Assembly (NCBI GenBank): GCA_000507305.1
Contig: DF239899.1
Span: 62,001-126,000 of the forward strand
Length of the DNA stretch: 64,000 bases
Source of the DNA: Breviolum minutum Mf 1.05b.01
Lineage: Eukaryota; Sar; Dinophyceae; Suessiales; Symbiodiniaceae
Direction: 5' to 3'
The notes under the pieces are model-generated. The model did no database searches. It saw only the letters and a list, made by a program, of their open reading frames with translations, and was not told the DNA's origin. Shown piece after piece: positions 58,293-64,000 of the stretch. Each line of letters opens with the position of its first letter. The stretch's first letter is position 1. The translations under genes and the position numbers were made by a program.

Positions 58293-58772
58293 TTAGGGAT
58301 GCGAGCTTCCCTGCCCAGTAACCAGTGAAAAGTAAAGGCTTTCATAGGGTTTCCCTACTGATTTTTTTCTCGTCGCAGGGTTGGTGGTGACTTGGTGACT
58401 GGAATGCTGGGGTGGGATGGGCAACTCGCATTGCAAAATATAATCTCTTACCCTAAGGATCCAGGTATGTCCTAAGGAATGGATTAACCCTACAATCCTA
58501 TTGTGGGGATGGGATTGGGACCATCAAACCTACTCTAGGGAAGGGTATGGATTCTTAGGGTTACATAAACTAACCAACCAGTTTTTTTGCTCATAGCTGG
58601 CCTACGCTCTATAGTTGGATCATCTCAGCAGTGAACAAATAAAAGGTCATCTTGATACATTCCTGCCTTACTGGTTGGGAATCTTTTGGATCCTTATCGT
58701 GGCCCCATTGTAATCCCTATAAAAAAAATGTGAAAACATTCACCCTTTTTTGTACAACCCAAACAACACTAC

Positions 58773-58886
58773 CCATAAGATCCATGTACGGTACACGTAC
58801 CTATAGATTCATCGACCAAAATCAACCAAATCAACCAAATGTAGGTAAATACATACCATCCATAGATCCATATAGATCCTGTGGGC
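58773..58886. repeat. Family B element
   Basis: Copy with an ATCAACCAA tandem duplication in the middle. Confidence 0.6.
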
Positions 58887-59299
58887 TACGTAGGGTTTCT
58901 TTTTGTTGTTGTTGCACTTCCACCTGAAGTCTTTGAACAAAAACATCCCTACATCCCAAAAAACTTCCAGGAACCCTACCTCCTGAAGTTGGGTGTTTTG
59001 TTTTGGGTATTTTTGTTGAAGGGTCCTTCCTCCCTCACATCTTCTGAAGAGGTGTTTGGATGTCCAGGGTATGACGGGTCATCTGTGAACATTCCATTGA
59101 AGTGCAAGTTAGGCACCTGCAGTTGTTTTTTTCCGTTAAATTCTGCCTTGCTTTGCTACTAGTACAGGCAATTTCAAAAGCAAAACACTCGGTGCAGAAT
59201 TGATTTTCCTACATGTTTATTTACCCAAAGCATGCATGTTTTGTGGTGTTAGGTTTGTATCCGTGAACATCCAGTCATACCTGTTCTGGGTATGTTTTG

Positions 59300-59562
59300 G
59301 GGGTCTATATTGGCAAATGAATGTGCTGGTGCTGGTGTTGCTGGTGTTCGTATGGCTGCCATGGCCATGTAGAGATTTTGAATGCTCAAATAGCAGAATG
59401 GCAATGGAATGATGCTTATGATGATGGCTGCAAACAGTTTGAAATACTGTTTGGTGTCCTTTGGAACTAAATTCTGCGTCCTCGGGTCTGTCAGGCCAAG
59501 GCCTAGATAGGCTAGGACGGAGATGATCGGCCAGGCCTGCCCTGAAACCATCATCAGGGCCC
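59300..59562 (-). CDS. Multi-helix membrane protein exon
   Basis: It starts after GCTGAGAG. It opens GALMMVSGQAWPIISVLAYL, continues with the polar loop TDPRTQNLVPKDTKQYF, then a strong hydrophobic run KLFAAIIISIIPLPFCYL and NLYMAMAAI, then a P/A-rich stretch. Two or three transmembrane helices are likely. Family M repeat ends flank it on both sides (59255-59300 and 59563-59591), which fits an exon between introners. The protein family is not recognised. Confidence 0.65.
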
Positions 59563-59647
59563 CTCTCAGCAGGTGTTTGGATGTCTAGGGTACAAAAATA
59601 TATATATATATATAAATATACATATATTTACCACCACTTCTCAGCAA

Positions 59648-59826
59648 AACTAAGTTAGGGTGCAAATTACAAGGGTGCGAATCACGATCATGTCCATCAT
59701 GTTTAATATCATGTTTTTCATTTCAAACCAAATTTGTTTGTTTTTATTGATTTGTTTGTCGTTGTTCGTTTGTTTTATTTCTAGTTCTGCTCCTTTTTTC
59801 TAAAATGATTTGCACCCTAACTTAAT
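59648..59826. repeat. Inverted-repeat element next to kinase exon
   Basis: The ends are CTAAGTTAGGGTGCAAAT and its inverse ATTTGCACCCTAACTTAA. The interior is T-rich on the plus strand. On the minus strand it ends CTAACTTAG, a possible acceptor. Confidence 0.6.
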
Positions 59827-59951
59827 ATGCTGGCAAAGTGTCCACTGTTCCCCCCTGAAGCCCCCGAAGTCATCAGCACCTCTTCACCCAGCTCTTTCAA
59901 GAGTTCTTTGGCCGAAGGTCGTTTCGAGGGATCCACTTCCGTCATGCGCAC
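59817..59951 (-). CDS. Terminal exon of a protein kinase domain
   Basis: The exon begins after CCTTTCTTAACAG and runs 45 codons to a TAG. The start reads VRMTEVDPSKRPSAKELLKE. The pattern DPSKRPSAKELL is the classic subdomain XI arginine motif near the end of eukaryotic protein kinases. It is followed by a short Gly/Ser-rich tail. The catalytic loop and DFG exons are not visible nearby, so the rest of the kinase lies upstream in exons I could not identify. The stop codon falls inside the terminal repeat of the element at 59648-59826, so the annotated C-terminus may be element-derived or skipped by splicing. Confidence 0.75.
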   Translation of the reverse strand: MRMTEVDPSKRPSAKELLKELGEEVLMTSGASGGNSGHFASILS

Positions 59952-59985
59952 CTGTTAAGAAAGGTTTGTTGGAGTACCCCATACT

Positions 59986-60221
59986 TGGAGGATCATCCCA
60001 TTTGGTAAATAGTTAGTGGTTCCCCCATTGATAAGCCATAGAGTTCGGCCATTTGGAAGGGGTCACACAAACCCAGTTAGGGGACTTACTAACCATGGCT
60101 ATTAACCACTTACTAACTGGGATGATCCTCCATGTAGGATCCATGGATGGTAAATTTAGTTGCATTTATCATAGAGATCAACTAAGTGCAGGTAAATAAA
60201 CCATGCATTAATCCTATGGGT
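59986..60221. repeat. Paired family C and family B elements, second copy
   Basis: The B half differs from that at 54964 at only a few positions; the C halves differ more. Confidence 0.7.
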
Positions 60222-60235
60222 GCTGATATTTTGTT

Positions 60236-60365
60236 CGAAATCTTCGTAGTTTGTGCTCAAAGTATTGCCCCACCCCCAAGAATCTATCGTGGTCTCGAAT
60301 CACAGGTAGTTTGAAGATCCAAAATAATCCGACGCGAACAAAACAAAGCGCGAAACCCTTCTTTT
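60236..60365 (-). pseudogene. Coding-like stretch with one in-frame TGA
   Basis: The minus frame reads RFVLFASDYFGSSNYL, then TGA (60300-60302), then FETTIDSWGWGNTLSTNYED and onward. Both halves look coding and share one frame. It is either a decayed exon or two exons with an unseen boundary; GTGATT overlaps the TGA and could be a donor. Confidence 0.35.
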
Positions 60366-60640
60366 TTTGGAGGGTCTAATCATTCTGAGGGTAACTACCC
60401 GGAACCCCAAACAACCATTTATAAATTGATGTTTCAATTGGATGATTCCAAATCTTTATATAGAAAATGGTTGTTTCACCAAACATCCATTTATAAATTG
60501 TTTTTTTTGAGGTTCCAGGTATAAACAGAACTCACATATAGTACCCAAATGCTCCATGGAATGAGCATATTTGCCAACATTTCCCAAGGTTCATGTGGCC
60601 ATTTTTTGACCCAGTGTAGGTAAATTTGATATCCATACAC

Positions 60641-60790
60641 CCGGAGTATCTGGGGTAGGTAGTATATTTCATAAGCTTCATAACGATATTTTGCCCAGAA
60701 TTGGCCACGTCTTTCTTTTCTTACCAACGTTGATTCTAGTTTGGTATAAAGGTGGGCTAACTCATCTCCTGGGCTATGCATGGTTAGATC
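60641..60790 (-). CDS. 150 nt exon, unknown protein
   Basis: The exon lies between GTCTAG|GATC and CTCCGG|GTGTAT and is exactly 50 codons, phase 0 at both ends. It reads DLTMHSPGDELAHLYTKLES and later RGQFWAKYRYEAYEIYYLPQ. It is rich in Tyr and charged residues. An internal GTAAGA could be an alternative donor. A family B copy lies just downstream. It probably belongs to the 61 kb gene. Confidence 0.6.
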
Positions 60791-60814
60791 CTAGACTTGC
60801 CACATGTGAAAACA

Positions 60815-60890
60815 AAAAACATCCAAAGTTTCCACGCAAGAAAAATGCATCCTCAAAGGGCCAGGCAAAGGTTTCACCCATGGGATTTCC
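60815..60890 (-). CDS. Exon of 61 kb gene
   Basis: It opens after GGGCAG in phase 0 and reads GNPMGETFAWPFEDAFFLRG and NFG. The 3' limit is unclear: the frame stays open to a TAG near 60775, and no convincing donor joins it in frame to the next exon. Confidence 0.45.
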
Positions 60891-61031
60891 CTGCCCTTGA
60901 ACCCCAAAACCATGAAAAATGAAGGTTTTACACCCCAAAATATGGGTTATAGTTGTAGTTATAACCCCCAAAAATGAAGGTTTTGGGTTCCCATAGTAAA
61001 ACAAGGGTGGATTTCCCTTCCTCACGCCCAC
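60891..61031 (-). repeat. 141 nt intron containing a family I element
   Basis: It runs from GTGGGCGTGAGG to CAAGGGCAG on the minus strand. The body is a family I copy (60893-60995). It is phase 0 on both sides. Confidence 0.5.
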
Positions 61032-61115
61032 CTTTTTCGGATCCCTCCCCACCGCCATCTCCGCCAAGGCGTTGGACACCGGCAGCGTGCGACGTTCCTT
61101 CAGAGCTTCTAGCAC
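61032..61115 (-). CDS. Exon of 61 kb gene, unknown protein
   Basis: This 84 nt exon starts after TTTCCTCCAG and ends AAAAAG before GTGGGC. It encodes 28 residues, VLEALKERRTLPVSNALAEM then AVGRDPKK, with no stop. It is GC-richer than its surroundings. The family is not recognised. Confidence 0.6.
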
Positions 61116-61366
61116 CTGGAGGAAACCGGGGTCCCGTGATGGAAACCTACTCCCCCGAAATTTAACATGGAACCTGAAAATGATGGTTTCCAAAAGGAGT
61201 CTCCTTTTCCAGGGACTTCTTTTCAGGTTCCATGTTAAATTTCAGGAGCACTCCCGAAGTTTAACATAGCCCCTGAAAAATGATGGTTGGAAGACTACTC
61301 TCCTTCTGGGATGGTATATTTGCAGGGGCGAGCTGTTAAACTTCCAGGGGGTAATGGGAATTCAAC
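61116..61366 (-). repeat. 251 nt intron built from two adjacent elements
   Basis: On the minus strand this holds a family E copy (61250-61351) directly followed by a family D-like copy (61147-61250). It begins GTTGAATTCC and ends TTTCCTCCAG with a pyrimidine tract. The intron is phase 0 on both sides. Confidence 0.5.
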
Positions 61367-61411
61367 CGGAAGCCCATCAAAAAGTTTCAATGGCAATCCT
61401 TGATTTTTAGC
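61367..61411 (-). CDS. Exon of 61 kb minus-strand gene (first seen)
   Basis: This 45 nt exon follows CCATCCAG and ends CTTCCG before GTTGAA. It encodes AKNQGLPLKLFDGLP in phase 0 at both ends. It joins the exon at 61032-61115 across two adjacent elements. Upstream exons are not resolved. Confidence 0.5.
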
Positions 61412-61446
61412 CTGGATGGGTTGGTAAGTTATGACTATAACCCATA

Positions 61447-61552
61447 TACCCATACAAATCCATGGGACGATTTGTATATTTACCAACATGAATGGTTGAT
61501 TTGTTTATGGTAAATGGTAGAGAAATATACCAGGGTCATGGATACTATGGGA
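61447..61552. repeat. Family B element
   Basis: Full copy. Confidence 0.65.
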
Positions 61553-62210
61553 GATGAAATTAGGGTTAAAAAACCTTGGTCCAAGTCGAAAACCAAAAAC
61601 CCTGGGTTTCTTTGGTCCTTTAACTTTCTTTGGTCTAATTACTCACTTACCATGGGAACTCAAAACCTTCATTTTTAGCTGTTATAACCCATATTTTGGG
61701 GCCTAAAACCTTCATTTTTCATGGTTTTGGGGTCCAAGGGTAGAGGGATTAGTTCGCGCATTTATACAATCTATCCCTAAGAATCCAGACCCCTCCTTGT
61801 CTCGAGTAGGATTGATGGTCGAAACATCCCTTCCCAGAAATTGTAGGGGAAATCCCTTTCTTAGGATATATTTGGATTTTGAAGGGTATTTACTAAGTAC
61901 TATCCATTTGCTAAGTTCCAGCAAAACGTCCCAAGGTAAAAGAGGCTTAAATCACCACAAAGGAAAGGATAAAACTTGGATGTCCCAAAACACTCGGACC
62001 CTCAAGGCTTAAGGTGGGCCCTGCAAAACCAACTACAAGTAGGGTCCCACATGTCACTCCACTTATTTCGGAGTGAAATAAACCCACCATTTGTCAGGCC
62101 ATTTAAGGGCCCCACCCAGTGACCCATTTATAAGGTCATGAATGTAACGCCATTTATAGGGGCCACTCATAGATCTATTTGTAACGATCAGCTTGGTTCC
62201 CACATTCTAC

Positions 62211-62327
62211 CACATGTGGCAGTTCTGGTGGCTCCAAGAAGAAACCTATGGGAAATCTGCCTCTTTTCAAGTCGATAAAACGATGGTCCCAAACAAATGG
62301 ATGGAATCGTTTCTTCATATGGAGAAC
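62211..62327 (-). CDS. 39-codon exon, unknown protein
   Basis: The exon follows TGTGTACAG, AG|G style, and ends before GTAGAA. It is exactly 39 codons, phase 0, and reads VLHMKKRFHPFVWDHRFIDL, KRGRFPIGFFLEPPELPHV. It sits between a TA-rich repeat and a family of GGGGCC-containing repeats. Confidence 0.6.
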
Positions 62328-62574
62328 CTGTACACATATATAATTATATATATGTAAATATATGATAGATAAATACAAATATGATCTATATCTGTCTATA
62401 TTCACATCTCAATGTCTATGTATATCTATACACAACTGCATATACACACACACTTATAGTCATCAACTCTAAAAGTAGAAAATCTACATTCACATACGTG
62501 GATGTTCAAAACACCTGAGCCACGTGTTTTGAAATCCCGGCCTTAAAGTTAATGAAATACTGGTTGTTCAATAA

Positions 62575-62676
62575 CTAGTGGGTGGTTTCAACCCATCTGA
62601 AAAATATTAGTGAAATGAATGGGATCATTTCCCCAGGTAGGGGTGAAAATAGGAAATATTTGAAACCAACATCTAG
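62575..62676. repeat. Family A element nested in a family K element
   Basis: The 102 bp copy runs CTAG to CTAG and is flanked by ATAA on both sides (62571-62574, 62677-62680). It interrupts a family K element (ACTGGTTGTTCAATAA | GGATCCTTAT), so its borders and a 4 bp target duplication can be read directly. Confidence 0.75.
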
Positions 62677-62763
62677 ATAAGGATCCTTATATTGGCTTGT
62701 GAAATAATCCCTATCTAACTGGATCGTTTTTTCATCCCCGACATAATCCCTGAACAACCAATC

Positions 62764-62922
62764 ATTTGGAGGATCATCCCAGTTCCTAAGTGGTTAATAT
62801 CCGTGGTAAGTCCTCTAACTGGACTTATTCCCTTTCCAAATGGCCTGTTTATACCTTATAAATGGGAGGTCCCATCCTCACCACTGAACTTACAACTCCT
62901 GGGAGTTTCACCATCCTCCAAG
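62764..62922. repeat. Family C element
   Basis: Full copy; related partial copies lie at 1941-2095, 39677-39800, 42063-42170 and 44318-44440. Confidence 0.6.
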
Positions 62923-62984
62923 TCCATAATAATCAACCCGATACAGATACACCTTATATACTGGGTATTTCTTGGGTCCCAATC

Positions 62985-63347
62985 CCCCCGTAAGTCGTAA
63001 GTCATCAGCATAGATAATATAAATAGGCGCAGTGTGAAAAGCAGCAACTTGTTGGCTTGGAGATGATCGAAGCCTTCTGGCTGTGAAGAGATTCTCAGGA
63101 CTCTGGATGGTCGGTAGCGTCGCTCGACCTCCTCATGTTCAATGACCACATCTCACAGGGAGGGTCTCATATTATCCTCATTGACTTGTGCAACTAGTGC
63201 ACGCGCAGCGAATTTCGGTTCTCTCACGTGAAGATTCTCCAATTACCACCGTGCACGGCAGGTTTCCCGCAACGCCTTCACCGGATAGCATCGGATAGCC
63301 TGGAGGCCTCCCAATTCATCCACTTCCAGCGCTTCTTCGCCACCCAC
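62985..63347 (-). pseudogene. Long coding-like stretch with two in-frame stops
   Basis: After ACACCCCCAG the minus frame reads VGGEEALEVDELGGLQAIRC and on to RARW, then TAA, then LENLHVREPKFAARALVAQV and on to MRPSL, then TGA (63153-63155), then DVVIEHEEVERRYRPSRVLR and a hydrophobic segment LLLFTLRLFILSML. All three parts share one frame. It is either a decayed exon or separate exons with short unseen introns; GTAATT and GTGAGA donors overlap both stops. Confidence 0.45.
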
Positions 63348-63675
63348 CTGGGGGTGTTAATTGTCCTCTGTATAGGTGGGCTATATACCCTCCAGTAAAG
63401 TAAACAACTATAGCTGGCTGGAAAATCCCCCATCTTGAATAGGAAATACAGTACATCTTCAAATGGTGGATTTTCCAGCCTGCCATGTTAGATTACAGAA
63501 AGTGTAGTTCTCCTTGCTCACCCTGGCCACCTGTTCCTTCCCCCCAAATCCAACCTTGGTCCTCTCCATTTGTGTTTGTACCTGGGCTTAAGGCCAATGA
63601 GACATGAAAACACGGAGGAAGATGTGAAGCAGATGGAAAAAAACACGGTTAAGGTGAAATTAAATCCGAAGGTAA

Positions 63676-63948
63676 CGATCAAAAAACACGGGGCTGGTTA
63701 AAATCCGGCAAAATAAAAAACAAATCTTGCGTTTGGAGCAACAAATTTGGACAGTAATACGTAAATAACGATATAAACGACCAAATCTCACTTCTGGTTA
63801 TTGTTGGAATTTGTCCTTCAAACAAATTGTCGTATCTTACGCACAATTGAAATGTCAACAAGACGTTCAGATGCTCAACCCATGGGCCAGTTTCATCGGA
63901 TGATTTGTGTTTCATTACTGTGATGTCCTGCCGGTACTTAGTAAACAA
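63676..63948 (-). CDS. Possible exon, unknown
   Basis: The 89-codon minus frame includes ETGPWVEHLNVLLTFQL and EGQIPTITRSEIWSFI. Composition is protein-like, but no borders were defined and the window end limits context. Confidence 0.3.
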
Positions 63949-64000
63949 ATGATAACCCCTATCTAAGTAGGTTGATTTCGTCCCGTAAATAGATTCTAAA

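Noticed and set aside
1..64000. CRISPR arrays, bacterial operons, tRNA or rRNA genes
   Set aside because: Repeats here are dispersed and palindromic rather than regularly spaced, no ribosome-binding-site-led gene strings exist, and no tRNA or rRNA core motif was seen.

Overview
The window looks like nuclear DNA of a dinoflagellate. This rests on dinoflagellate-style retrotransposon fragments (an integrase block near 27.0-27.5 kb and a block rich in 'EVFTW', 'EPVTIESGWDL' and 'AWPCGPWS' near 29.3-29.7 kb), short exons with AG|G acceptors, and introns made of many families of short inverted-repeat elements. I see no bacterial operons, tRNAs, rRNAs or CRISPR array. No ORF spans a whole conventional gene. 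The species cannot be named from sequence alone.

Most of the 64 kb is a mosaic of about 100-200 bp inverted-repeat elements in at least 14 sequence families, labelled A-N here. Between them lie short islands that translate cleanly, nearly all on the minus strand. Several islands can be joined across the elements with the reading frame kept and plausible GT-AG (once GA-AG) borders. The best cases are 36.7-37.5 kb (four exons, 124 codons plus stop), 38.3-39.0 kb (four exons, 89 codons plus stop), 57.9-58.3 kb and 60.6-61.4 kb. I read these as introners, meaning transposable elements that act as introns.

Layout: 0-6 kb, repeats with a tyrosine-recombinase-like fragment (minus); 6-20 kb, repeats with scattered candidate exons; 20.7-22.6 kb, minus-strand exons of a membrane protein; 27-30 kb, two retrotransposon fragments (minus); 33-34.6 kb, plus-strand exon candidates around a minus-strand 600 bp coding block; 35.7-46 kb, many minus-strand exons including membrane segments; 46.9-49.0 kb, a young 2.1 kb LTR-bounded element with an internal 143 bp inverted repeat and two divergent ORFs; 51.0-51.5 kb, minus-strand exons of a possible PARP-like ADP-ribosyltransferase; 53.6-54.6 kb, a degenerate tandem repeat; 55.2 kb, an AAC microsatellite; 57.9-63.3 kb, a dense run of minus-strand exons including the C-terminal end of a protein kinase domain and a multi-helix membrane exon.

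All exon calls come from reading frame, splice-like borders and phase. None is supported by transcript evidence. Repeat-family letters are local labels, not database names.
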